A DNA stretch of 64,000 nt from JABHIE01 sp964584805 (lineage in GTDB: Bacteria > Planctomycetota > UBA1135). Under the pieces are notes generated by a model, which searched no databases, was not told the origin of the DNA, and worked only from the letters and a program-made list of their open reading frames with translations. Each line of letters starts with the position of its first letter. Positions within the stretch are counted from its first letter, which is position 1. Made by a program: the position numbers and the translations under genes. Positions 42,121-50,447 of the stretch are shown one piece after another. The DNA is taken from the NCBI GenBank assembly GCA_964584805.1, contig CAZPAY010000001.1, forward strand, positions 248,001-312,000, read 5' to 3'.

Positions 42121-44711
42121 TGCGCATCCCCCTTGTGCTCAAGATTCTCGAACGCGCCCTCTTCGAAAACAGAGACCAAGTCTTCTGCCGCGGCAGACGC
42201 CAAGAACTCATGCAAAATCACTGTCGCAATTTGCCCACCATGAAGGCCAGCATTTTCACACATCACGGCAACCGCGTATCGCGGCTCGTCCCAGGGGAAA
42301 TAACCCGCAAACCAAGCATGCGTGCGTCCATGCGCGCCCTTACCGCCAACCTGCGCGGTGCCGGTCTTGCCCGCAACGCGGTAATCACTCAGCGGGTGAC
42401 TTTCACTCCAGGCTGTGCCGCCCTGCTCATTGGTGACGGCCTTTAAAGCGTCACGCAATCGCTCAAGTTGAGATTCATGTAGAGGTTTGGGGAGCCCCGC
42501 TGAAACGGCAGGCGCTGCACCGCGCCCCTCAAGCACAAACCGTGGCGACCACAATTTGCCCGTAGCCAACCACCCGAAAAATCGAGCCATCTGAAGAGGG
42601 CTGGAAGTGATATGCGTCTGGCCAATCGCAAATCGCATCGTGGAAATGACCCCATAGACACCCTTAGCCGCAGTCGTCGAATTTGCACCCCGCTCAAGCC
42701 AAGTATCCGTTTGGGCGACCTCAAATCCGGTGGGTTCACCAAAACCAAGACTGCGTGCTCGGGACAATAAAGCCTCATAGCCCAGGTCTTCGGCTAGTCG
42801 ATAAAAATAAACATTGCAAGAAAGCTGAATCGCCTTCCGCATCGAAATCTCTCCATGGCCCCAACGGGAATCACAATTCAGCGCCTTGGTAGCACCCGGA
42901 GCTTGATAACTTCCCTCACAGAAGTGCACCTCGTCCCAGGCTGCCGAATCACGGGCTAATGCCTCTGCGGCAGCCACCAACTTGAAGGTAGAGCCCGGAT
43001 AAGGCGTCTGCCAACCTGCAAATCCACCTCCAAGAGCTCGATGTCTCAGGGGCGCACCCTCTATGTCGGCGGCTAATTCTGAATAACGCGTTCGAAAATC
43101 ATCTGCATCGTAAGAAGGCGCCGTAGCCAACGCCGGTGTTGTGCCATCGCGCAAATCAATCAACGCAAATGCCGCGCGTGGATGATTCAAACCTTCTATC
43201 ACACCCCATTGCGGCTCACTTTGGTTGCTTAACTGTCGGCGCACTTCGCGATACCCCTCGTCAATAGCCTGCTCTGCGGCAAGCTGCAGAGAAGAATCTA
43301 AAGCCAAGCGTATGTCTTCCCCGTGGCGAGGCGGGGAAAAAGCAAGCTCAACGGGGCCATCCTCGTCGTCGCCGACCTCAAGGACCTGCAAATAACCACG
43401 AGTGCCTTTTAAGACTTCCTCAAATGCGGCCTCGACTCCCCGCCGACCACGCGAATCTCCGGGGCGCAATACGGTTGTCCAGAGTCGTTCGCGCAATTCC
43501 TGATAGCGAGCCTGTTGGTGAGGTTCGCGATGCAACAAACGAGCCAGCGACAAATACTCTTCGCGCAAATCCTGATACTCATGCAAATCTTTTTCACTTG
43601 CCGCGCGAACTGTGCCAAGTAACTGCGGAGTCACCGAGCCGGGGTAAACCCTCTTTGGGTTTTCTTGCACAAACAATCCCGCATAACGGTCTGGCAATTG
43701 CGCCAAACGGTCGACAGCATCAAAGGCTAAATCACGAGCTAACCGAACCTGTCGCGCACTATGAATATCGCGTACCAAATTGCGACGCAAGCCGCGCACA
43801 TCCTGTGGTTGCACTTGCTCAACCTGTCGCAGCAACGCACCCAAAGATTCAAAAGCGCCGGCGCCAGTTGTGAGCAAAGAATGGGAGAGAGCCTCAAGAT
43901 TGGGGGACATTTGCCACCGCACTGCGACATCATCCAAAAAAGCAAGTCTCGCGGCAGACCATTCCTTGGGCGCTTCCGAATCACCTCGCCACTCCAGTTG
44001 CTCACGCACTTGAAACGAAGACCAATCCCGCGAACGACCCGCCGCCGCCAATACAGCTCGGCTACGCACTCGAAGCTCAAGCTGAAGCCGCTCTTCTTCA
44101 ATACGCTCAAGCAACCGGCCCTCCCACTCGGAACCAAGTGCTTGTTCCAAGGAAGCCAAGTCAAGCAAAGACTGCGAGAATCGTTTTTGAAAAAAAGCCC
44201 ATGACCGGGGGAAGGCTTCGCGAAAAGTATCATCACTCTTGCTGAGCCATTCTTGGACCTCAGCCCAATCGGGCTTTCCGCCCAGCCGGCGCAGGTAATA
44301 AACGAAATCGCCTCTCGCCCCTGAATCAAGCGATTCAAGGTCGGTTGGACGCTTTGCAAAAAGCCCAGCACCAAGAGTTAGGCCTTGCTCTGCACAGGCA
44401 GGCAAGCCACCTGGCGCATAACCCAACAAAGCCCAAGCCTCTAGAAGTTGCGCGACGGGATGCCCTCGTCGAAACGCTCGGTATTCAAACAAAAAGTCAT
44501 ACGCAACTCGATCTTCAGCTAGGACAAGGCCGCTCTTGTCCAATATGCGCCCACGATAAAAAGCCAATGAGCGTTTACTCAACCGAGAACGGCGAGCTTC
44601 CTCAGCCCAATCCTGATACTCAATGACTTGCAACTGAAACAAACGCCCCAAGAGCAAAGCCAAGAAAGCCATGCAGACTAAAATCAAGCGGATATGACGG
44701 GACAACCTCAT
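42117..44711 (-). CDS. mrdA: Penicillin-binding protein 2 (elongasome transpeptidase) with large insertion
   Basis: 864 residues against the usual 600-650. An N-terminal membrane anchor (7-28) is followed by the pedestal entry RGRILDKSG (54-60). Then comes a long, mostly helical, charged stretch (about 75-330) before family sequence resumes at NPKRVYPGS. The transpeptidase domain has SxxK at S574-K577 (YPGSTFK), SxN at S631-N633 (SCN) and KTG at 782-784. It cross-links peptidoglycan beside RodA. It overlaps mreD (ATGA) upstream and rodA (GTGA) downstream. Confidence 0.93.
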   Translation of the reverse strand: MRLSRHIRLILVCMAFLALLLGRLFQLQVIEYQDWAEEARRSRLSKRSLAFYRGRILDKSGLVLAEDRVAYDFLFEYRAFRRGHPVAQLLEAWALLGYAPGGLPACAEQGLTLGAGLFAKRPTDLESLDSGARGDFVYYLRRLGGKPDWAEVQEWLSKSDDTFREAFPRSWAFFQKRFSQSLLDLASLEQALGSEWEGRLLERIEEERLQLELRVRSRAVLAAAGRSRDWSSFQVREQLEWRGDSEAPKEWSAARLAFLDDVAVRWQMSPNLEALSHSLLTTGAGAFESLGALLRQVEQVQPQDVRGLRRNLVRDIHSARQVRLARDLAFDAVDRLAQLPDRYAGLFVQENPKRVYPGSVTPQLLGTVRAASEKDLHEYQDLREEYLSLARLLHREPHQQARYQELRERLWTTVLRPGDSRGRRGVEAAFEEVLKGTRGYLQVLEVGDDEDGPVELAFSPPRHGEDIRLALDSSLQLAAEQAIDEGYREVRRQLSNQSEPQWGVIEGLNHPRAAFALIDLRDGTTPALATAPSYDADDFRTRYSELAADIEGAPLRHRALGGGFAGWQTPYPGSTFKLVAAAEALARDSAAWDEVHFCEGSYQAPGATKALNCDSRWGHGEISMRKAIQLSCNVYFYRLAEDLGYEALLSRARSLGFGEPTGFEVAQTDTWLERGANSTTAAKGVYGVISTMRFAIGQTHITSSPLQMARFFGWLATGKLWSPRFVLEGRGAAPAVSAGLPKPLHESQLERLRDALKAVTNEQGGTAWSESHPLSDYRVAGKTGTAQVGGKGAHGRTHAWFAGYFPWDEPRYAVAVMCENAGLHGGQIATVILHEFLASAAAEDLVSVFEEGAFENLEHKGDAQ

Positions 44712-45193
44712 GAATAAAGGCTCCAGCGCTTACCAATGCGTTGGCCAAGAAAGAAGGCCCAGAAAACACCCGACCAGACAACTCGCCAAACAAGCACTGA
44801 ATAAGAAATGTCGACCCCCATTAGAGTCGCTGAGCGCGCATCAAAAACGGCCAGAGGGACGGCAGCGGCACACCCAATCATCAACCGCATAACCATATCT
44901 TGAGAGGAAACGCGGCGATGCAGGTGATGCCGCACCACGAGCGCCAAGCCCAAGCCCGCAAGGCCTGCAAAAAAGGACGCAGCACTCACGCAAGCGCGCA
45001 ACAAAGCACACCAAACCACCAAACTCACTGGGCGGCGAAGTGATTCTGGTGTGGGAACAGCAACCGTCGCTAAAATGAAAATAAGCCAAGGGTCGGGAAA
45101 TACATCAAAGAGTGGAATGCCGCGTAACGCAGGCACGGCCATCGTCAGGACAATGGCACTCGGAACTAAAACGCGCAATCGCGGTTCTTTCAT
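44708..45193 (-). CDS. mreD: MreD, rod-shape membrane protein
   Basis: 161 residues and about five hydrophobic helices, the size and topology of MreD. Sequence conservation in this family is low, so position between mreC and mrdA carries most of the weight. Both junctions are ATGA overlaps, and a GAGG is 7 nt before the ATG. It is thought to link MreC with the PBP2-RodA synthase. Confidence 0.85.
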   Translation of the reverse strand: MKEPRLRVLVPSAIVLTMAVPALRGIPLFDVFPDPWLIFILATVAVPTPESLRRPVSLVVWCALLRACVSAASFFAGLAGLGLALVVRHHLHRRVSSQDMVMRLMIGCAAAVPLAVFDARSATLMGVDISYSVLVWRVVWSGVFWAFFLGQRIGKRWSLYS

Positions 45194-46407
45194 CGCACGA
45201 CCTCGGGCGGTGCAACTCGCGTCAAGGCCTCAAAGGCAATACCTTGCGGAGGTGAGGGCAACTCTCCATCGAAAAGGGGCAAGCCGCGCGGGACGACATC
45301 TCCGCCGCGAGTGAACCAAAAGAATTCATCCGTTGAGGCGTTTGGCGGGAGTGAAGAAAGCAATTGCAGGGGTTTGGGGCGCAACAAAACGACACCTTCC
45401 TGGGGCCAGTCTTTTCGCGTTCGTGGAACAGCCCAAGCGACTGAACCCCTCTGCTTGACGACTCGCGCAATCACGGCGCCGGATGTGCCAGCCCCGCCAG
45501 CCCAGGCAATCACAGCCGCCGGCTCATTACCCGAAAGGTGATAAGCGGCTGTTGCCGGGCCGTAAACCGCATCTGCTGGGATAGCTGCCCATGCCTTCGC
45601 TCGGGTGATTGGAGGCTCAGCTACCAAGGAAGTGCCAACGGCACCTGCTGCAACCCAAACACGGCCCTCAGCACCGGATGGCAACGATCCTTCAATGGCC
45701 CAAACTTGTTCGCCACGGAGGGCATCTCCTTCACGAACGAGATGACCAATTCGCAATCCTAGGTCGCTCATTGCTGGGGGGTCTTCCATCAAAGGACGCC
45801 AATAAACCGAAGCACCCACCAAAGCCTCTTGCCCAGGGGCAAGCCAACGCACGACGGGAAACGCCGCCTCACCCCTACCGACACTCACTGCTGCCATGGC
45901 CGTACCATCAGGATTCTGGAGCGAAAGCCCCGTGCGCTGATTCGTTGCAAGCCAGAGGGAAACATGAGCGGCAGATTCGGTCACGGCCTCAACGCGGCCC
46001 AACCAACGCGTGCCAAACACAACCGGCTGGCCCACAGCCAAGCCATGCGAACTTCCCGCGGCTAGCACCAAACGACCACGAGAGGCTTGATAATGAAAAA
46101 CGGGGACTTCCAGCCAAGCCAAACCCGCAATGGAAGCCGGCCGGCCCGTGCGCCTCTCCGCCGCTGTGAGTTCGGCTAACACACTCGGCCGCGCGGATGC
46201 ACGCCAAGGCTCACCCGTCAATTGTTGAACAGCCGTTGCAACCCGACCCGCAGGGGATGCAACCAATTGAGCCGGCGCCGCGATGAGCCACCCAACAAGG
46301 CGCTCAAGCGGAGCCTGCGGCCACCAAGCCAAACTCACGACCGCGGTCAAAACCGCGGTCAGATACAGAAACCGCCGGTAGCGCTCGGCGCCCGGCAGGA
46401 GAAACAC
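45190..46407 (-). CDS. mreC: MreC, rod-shape periplasmic scaffold
   Basis: 405 residues with one N-terminal transmembrane segment (YLTAVLTAVVSLAWW), a weak helical segment and then beta-rich domains. GSSHGLAVGQPVVF and WLGRVEAVTESAAHVSL match the MreC beta-domain pattern. It is somewhat longer than the usual 270-370. The GTG start shares a base with the mreB TAG (TAGTG). The assignment relies mainly on these motifs and on the mreB-mreD neighbourhood. Confidence 0.85.
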   Translation of the reverse strand: MFLLPGAERYRRFLYLTAVLTAVVSLAWWPQAPLERLVGWLIAAPAQLVASPAGRVATAVQQLTGEPWRASARPSVLAELTAAERRTGRPASIAGLAWLEVPVFHYQASRGRLVLAAGSSHGLAVGQPVVFGTRWLGRVEAVTESAAHVSLWLATNQRTGLSLQNPDGTAMAAVSVGRGEAAFPVVRWLAPGQEALVGASVYWRPLMEDPPAMSDLGLRIGHLVREGDALRGEQVWAIEGSLPSGAEGRVWVAAGAVGTSLVAEPPITRAKAWAAIPADAVYGPATAAYHLSGNEPAAVIAWAGGAGTSGAVIARVVKQRGSVAWAVPRTRKDWPQEGVVLLRPKPLQLLSSLPPNASTDEFFWFTRGGDVVPRGLPLFDGELPSPPQGIAFEALTRVAPPEVVR

Positions 46408-47462
46408 TAGGCCAGATCCTCGCCGTCAGATAAGAACGAGGAGTAAAGGTCGAGGTCTTCGAGGAAGCGAGCTGTGCCACGGACGACAGCAGTCAATGGG
46501 TCATCATCAATGACGCATGGCAAGCTAGTCTGCGTTTGGATGAATTCATCCAAACCGGGCAACAGAGCACCACCCCCTACGCATACAATTCCTTGCTCAA
46601 GCAAGTCTGAGCCAATTTCTGGAGGAGCCGTAGTCAAGCAATCATTGATTGCACGCATAATGCCGCGCAAAGGCTCTTGCAGTGCCTCTCGTATTTCCTC
46701 GGAATTAATGACGGCCTTGCGAGGCATCAAGGTCAAGGTATCGCGACCTGCAATTTCGAGAGTCTTTTCTTGTTCGAGGGAGACGGCCGAACCAATTGTC
46801 TTCTTCAGCTCTTCAGCTGTTTGTGGGCCAATTTGAAGGTTATGCGTTTTACGGATGTGCGACATAATCGCCTCGTCCATATTGTCGCCAGCGACCTTTA
46901 CGGATGTCACGGCCACCGCGCCACCCAAGGACAAAATGGCCACCTCAGTTGTTCCGCCACCAATATCGACCACCATCGAACCTTGTGATTCTGTGATTGG
47001 CAAATCAACGCCGAGGCCAGCGGCCATCGGCTCATCAACCAGATACACCTTGCGAGCGCCTGCGCGCTCTGCCGAATTAATCACCGCGCGTTTCTCAACA
47101 GTAGTGATGCCACTTGGGACGGCAACAACAACCCGTGGGCGCACAACGGAGCGACCCTCTGCAGCCTTATGCAGAAAATAGCGCAACAACTTTTCGGTAA
47201 TCTCGAAATCAGCAATGACACCACCCTTAAGCGGGCGAATCGCCTCGATCGTGGAGGGTGTCTTACCCAACATCTCGTAGGCCTCATCACCCACGCCCAT
47301 CCCGTCAAGGATGACCTCATTCGTGCCTTTATAAACCGCCACAACCGAAGGCTCGTCAAGAATAATGCCACGCTCTTGTGAGGCCACAAGAGTGTTAGCA
47401 GTACCAAGGTCAATGCCAAGGTCCTCAGTAAGGGAAAAACGACCGAAAAGCCTGTCTAACAT
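46407..47462 (-). CDS. mreB: MreB, actin-like rod-shape protein
   Basis: 351 residues with actin-fold motifs: phosphate 1 GIDLGTANTLV near 17, connect 1 SGITTVEKRAV, phosphate 2 VVDIGGGTTEVAIL and adenosine VCVGGGALLPGLDE. It organises the elongasome beneath the inner membrane. It has its own candidate promoter about 50 nt upstream and follows a terminator, so it heads mreB-C-D-mrdA-rodA. No Shine-Dalgarno precedes the ATG. Confidence 0.97.
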   Translation of the reverse strand: MLDRLFGRFSLTEDLGIDLGTANTLVASQERGIILDEPSVVAVYKGTNEVILDGMGVGDEAYEMLGKTPSTIEAIRPLKGGVIADFEITEKLLRYFLHKAAEGRSVVRPRVVVAVPSGITTVEKRAVINSAERAGARKVYLVDEPMAAGLGVDLPITESQGSMVVDIGGGTTEVAILSLGGAVAVTSVKVAGDNMDEAIMSHIRKTHNLQIGPQTAEELKKTIGSAVSLEQEKTLEIAGRDTLTLMPRKAVINSEEIREALQEPLRGIMRAINDCLTTAPPEIGSDLLEQGIVCVGGGALLPGLDEFIQTQTSLPCVIDDDPLTAVVRGTARFLEDLDLYSSFLSDGEDLA

Positions 47463-47510
47463 GGGAATTAGGGGGTCAAGTGCACCAAACGCGAAATGCG
47501 CTCGCAGGAG

Positions 47511-47539
47511 AGTATAGGCAAACAGAGCCTGCTAGGAAA
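47511..47539 (-). promoter_or_regulatory. Candidate mreB promoter
   Basis: TATACT (5/6) is preceded after 17 bp by TTTCCT, a poor -35. The predicted leader to mreB is about 40 nt. Its placement just after the terminator at 47555 supports a separate mre transcript. Confidence 0.5.
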
Positions 47540-47554
47540 GGATGATGCAAAGAG

Positions 47555-47585
47555 AAAGGCGCCACCCGAATGGGGTAGCGCCTTT
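47555..47585 (-). terminator. Hairpin terminator before mreB
   Basis: AAAGGCGC pairs with GCGCCTTT (8 bp), then after one mismatch ACCC pairs with GGGT, closing a 5-nt loop. On the minus strand it is followed by a T-rich CTCTTT. It lies 21 nt past the stop of the small membrane protein gene and separates the two upstream genes from mreB. Confidence 0.8.
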
Positions 47586-47605
47586 GTCGCGAAATTGCAG
47601 GCTAT

Positions 47606-47851
47606 TTAGTTAGAAGAACTTTGGTAAGCGTCTTTGAAAAACATGCCTGTGCCGTAGTGTGAACCCTTTTCGTAATCGACAACAAGAAGTGCCGCGAAAA
47701 GTGCAATGCCAGTCACGATGGCCAAAACGGTCTCAACCGGTGGGCCTGGCTTAATTTCTTTCTCAGGCTTAGGTGCTTTTACCTTTTTGGCCTTGTTGGC
47801 CGGCTTAGCGGCCTTGCCCTTTTTAGGCGGACGACGACGTGGTGCTGCCAT
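47606..47851 (-). CDS. Small lysine-rich single-pass membrane protein, function unknown
   Basis: 81 residues. The first 38 are very basic and Pro/Lys/Ala-rich (RRRPPKKGKAAKPANKAKK), then one transmembrane helix (VETVLAIVTGIALFAALLVV, about 39-58) and a short polar tail ending DAYQSSSN. I do not recognise a family. The basic face would sit in the cytoplasm by the positive-inside rule. It follows the coiled-coil gene by 15 bp, and both precede mreB, which suggests a cell-envelope role without proving it. A TAGGTT hexamer ends 6 nt before the ATG. Confidence 0.65.
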   Translation of the reverse strand: MAAPRRRPPKKGKAAKPANKAKKVKAPKPEKEIKPGPPVETVLAIVTGIALFAALLVVDYEKGSHYGTGMFFKDAYQSSSN

Positions 47852-47857
47852 GATGTA

Positions 47858-47863
47858 AACCTA
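47858..47863 (-). promoter_or_regulatory. -10-like hexamer before the small membrane protein
   Basis: TAGGTT ends 6 nt before the ATG at 47851. It may make a separate leaderless message, but the 15-bp gap to the upstream gene also allows co-transcription. Confidence 0.3.
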
Positions 47864-47866
47864 AGA

Positions 47867-48721
47867 TTAGAGGCGAGTGGAGATGCGGTCGCCAGCGACT
47901 ACGCGTGCGTTACCAGCCAGTTGAACCAAGGCCGAAGCGACAGATTGATTAACCGTCTCGACATGGATGCGACCCTTGTAGGTGCCACCACGATAAACAT
48001 CGAAGGTGTAGCCTGCTTGGATGCCATCGTTTTTGCCAAGGTTGATGGTGACATAACCTGTATCGCCAACATACTCAGCGGAGAGAATGGAACCTTCGAG
48101 CATTGGCTGAGCACCGATATCAGCTAGGTCGACGCGGTAAATCGCAACGACTTGCTGAAGTTGTGCATCAAGCTCACTGGCGCGCTCACTGACGCGACGA
48201 AGCTCAAGTTGGAGGTCTGAAGCGCGACGCACGGCGGCATCTTTATCCGAGCCAGCGGATGTGCTTGCAGCAACAGCCACATCGCGATCAGCCATGGCAG
48301 AGTTGCGCTCATCGCGAAGGTTTTGATTTTCTTCGGTAACGCGTGCGAGGGCTTGGCCTTGAGAGCGGTTGGTGTCTTCCAAGTTGCCCAAAGCAACCTG
48401 AATCTTTGAGAGACCCTCACGCAAGCTAGCGTTTTCGCGGCGCTCCGTTTCAAGATCTTCGGTCATTGCGCTGATGGCAGCGTCTTTTTGATCTTTGAGT
48501 GCACCAACACGATCACGCTCGCCGCTTGCTTGATCAAGACGGGCTTGGAGCTCGTTGAGTACAGACTCGTGCTCGCTAGCGGCCGCTGCAGCAGATGCAG
48601 TGGAGGCTTCGAACTTAGCGCGGAAATCACCGCTGGTACCGATGAGATTGGCAGCCGAACCTACGAATAGAGCGGCTAGGACCAAATTGAGGACGACGAA
48701 CAACTTTCCGACGGGGCTCAT
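47867..48721 (-). CDS. Membrane-anchored coiled-coil protein with C-terminal beta domain, function unknown
   Basis: 284 residues. One N-terminal transmembrane segment (KLFVVLNLVLAALFVGSAAN) is followed by a long alpha-helical coiled coil (about 30-180, heptads rich in Glu, Arg and Ala). A beta-rich C-terminal domain (about 205-284) contains VTINLGKNDGIQAGYTFDVY and a final VVAGDRISTRL. The layout resembles MreC: anchor, coiled coil, beta barrel. The sequence is too different for me to call it MreC, and a real mreC lies downstream. I infer a periplasmic scaffold near the elongasome. Confidence 0.7.
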   Translation of the reverse strand: MSPVGKLFVVLNLVLAALFVGSAANLIGTSGDFRAKFEASTASAAAAASEHESVLNELQARLDQASGERDRVGALKDQKDAAISAMTEDLETERRENASLREGLSKIQVALGNLEDTNRSQGQALARVTEENQNLRDERNSAMADRDVAVAASTSAGSDKDAAVRRASDLQLELRRVSERASELDAQLQQVVAIYRVDLADIGAQPMLEGSILSAEYVGDTGYVTINLGKNDGIQAGYTFDVYRGGTYKGRIHVETVNQSVASALVQLAGNARVVAGDRISTRL

Positions 48722-48813
48722 GTTATTAGGAACAGGTTAAGGACAAGGGAGGGCCGCAAAAACGCGGTGACACAGTGTAGGGCTGCCGCACAGGGCGGTT
48801 TCCTATTGAGTGG

Positions 48814-48839
48814 AAAAACTCTATCCCACTCGGGTAGAG
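48814..48839 (-). terminator. Terminator after lnt
   Basis: On the minus strand CTCTA-CCC pairs with GGG-(A)-TAGAG, enclosing GAGT, and TTTTT follows directly. It begins 3 nt beyond the lnt stop. It separates moeA-lnt from the coiled-coil gene. Confidence 0.85.
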
Positions 48840-48842
48840 GGG

Positions 48843-50447
48843 TCAAGCGAAGGGAACACCCTCTTGAGCATCAATTTTTCGTTTTGGCAGAAGTGCTAAA
48901 AGCAAAAAAAGCATGGCCAATCCATGAAAATATGCCCAGCCCCCCATGATGTAAGGCGTCGAAGTTGATGAATCGACGCGAGGGAGGCGAATCGGCCAAG
49001 AACGGGCGGTGTTATGCGGCAATTTACGCACCATGGCTCCTCCCGCCTGGACAAGTGCGGAAACGCCCGTATTCGTTACGCGCAAGATAGAGCGATGGGT
49101 TTCAGCAGCTCTCCATTGAGTCGCAGCCAGCATTTGGTCAAATTCAGCGCTCGTGCCATACCAAGCCTCGTTGGACAACACGACAAAGCCTTCCGCCCCA
49201 TCGAGCGCCTGTTGACGGAAAACGCTAGGAAAGACATTTTCCCAGCAAACGGCGACGCCGATTTTTGCAGCAGCGTCGCCTATCAGGGGAAGCGACAAAG
49301 GCCCCCGACGGTCAGTGAAAGCAAAAATGGGTAGCAAGCCGGATGCCGCAAAGACCCCCATCGCAACGCTCTCTGAACCAGGAAAAGCGCCATTGAGTGG
49401 CAAGCGTTCACCAAACGGCACGAGCTCGCTCTTGGTCATCTGACTCAAAATGTCGCCGGCCTGAGAAAAAAGCAAAACCTCGGAAGTGCGCTCACTCATG
49501 ACATCAGGCTCAGCATTGGGCTGGACGGCTTGATAAAAATGTGCGCCAAGTAAGAAAGTGGTTGCAGGTGGCGCGGGGCTCATCACTTGCGCAATAGCCA
49601 TCTGTTGAAGGTCAAGCAAGTCTTGCGCGGGGACTACCTCGGTAGGCTGGTTGGGCCAAGGGCGGCGCATCTCACCGACTGCCTCATTTGGCATCGCCGG
49701 GAAAGGCCACATCGTTTCCGCCCAAATCACGACATCAGGGTCCGGCCCTTGCTCAAGGCCTTGATGCGTCAGCTCAAGATGGCGCTTGTAAACCTCACCC
49801 GCCAATTCAGGCTCATGCTTTTCATTCAGCCCGATATTGGCCTGAATCCCAAGGCACTGCAAATCGCGAGGCGGCACAGGACGCACATAAGTGATAAATG
49901 TCTGCGGCAAAATCAGCAACAGCAATATCGGGAAAGGCAACAAGGCCAACCGCGGCCCGCGCGTGCTAAGCGTGTAAAGCCAACCCGCTGCAAAGAGCAC
50001 GAGCGCAGAAACGCCAAACTCACCCACAATGGCGCCCGCGTCAAGGAAGCCACGCACATCGGCCAAACCGAGTGCGGGCGATGCCCAAGGAGTGCCCCCC
50101 ATCGGAAACCACTGCTGAAGCCACGCCACAATCAAAAGTGCGGCTGGCCCCGCGATGCCGGGTGGCATCCATGGGCGGAGACGGCGGTAAAGCACCCCGC
50201 CAGCGACCCAAAACCAACCCATAATGAGACCAACAGGAATGGGCATGAGCGGGTGGATATTGCTCAGAAACGAAAACGCCAGGCTCCAAAAAAGCACACC
50301 GGCGATGTAATCCGTTTTCTTACTTCCGCCTCGCTCCCAGTGGATGATGCGCAAGATGATGGCGGGCAAGACAAGCCCTCCCCACAACCAGCCCGGCAAC
50401 GCGCAGGCCTGCAAAACTGCGGCAAGGATGACCAGGATGAGATTCAT
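48843..50447 (-). CDS. lnt: Apolipoprotein N-acyltransferase
   Basis: 534 residues from the ATG at 50447, which overlaps the moeA stop (ATGA). About eight transmembrane helices surround a nitrilase-type periplasmic domain. The catalytic triad is visible: Glu in VIWAETMWPFP, Lys in MTKSELVPFGE and Cys in AVCWENVFPSVF. It adds the third acyl chain to lipoproteins at the inner membrane, which implies Lol-type lipoprotein traffic and an outer membrane. A strong terminator follows the gene. Confidence 0.93.
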   Translation of the reverse strand: MNLILVILAAVLQACALPGWLWGGLVLPAIILRIIHWERGGSKKTDYIAGVLFWSLAFSFLSNIHPLMPIPVGLIMGWFWVAGGVLYRRLRPWMPPGIAGPAALLIVAWLQQWFPMGGTPWASPALGLADVRGFLDAGAIVGEFGVSALVLFAAGWLYTLSTRGPRLALLPFPILLLLILPQTFITYVRPVPPRDLQCLGIQANIGLNEKHEPELAGEVYKRHLELTHQGLEQGPDPDVVIWAETMWPFPAMPNEAVGEMRRPWPNQPTEVVPAQDLLDLQQMAIAQVMSPAPPATTFLLGAHFYQAVQPNAEPDVMSERTSEVLLFSQAGDILSQMTKSELVPFGERLPLNGAFPGSESVAMGVFAASGLLPIFAFTDRRGPLSLPLIGDAAAKIGVAVCWENVFPSVFRQQALDGAEGFVVLSNEAWYGTSAEFDQMLAATQWRAAETHRSILRVTNTGVSALVQAGGAMVRKLPHNTARSWPIRLPRVDSSTSTPYIMGGWAYFHGLAMLFLLLALLPKRKIDAQEGVPFA

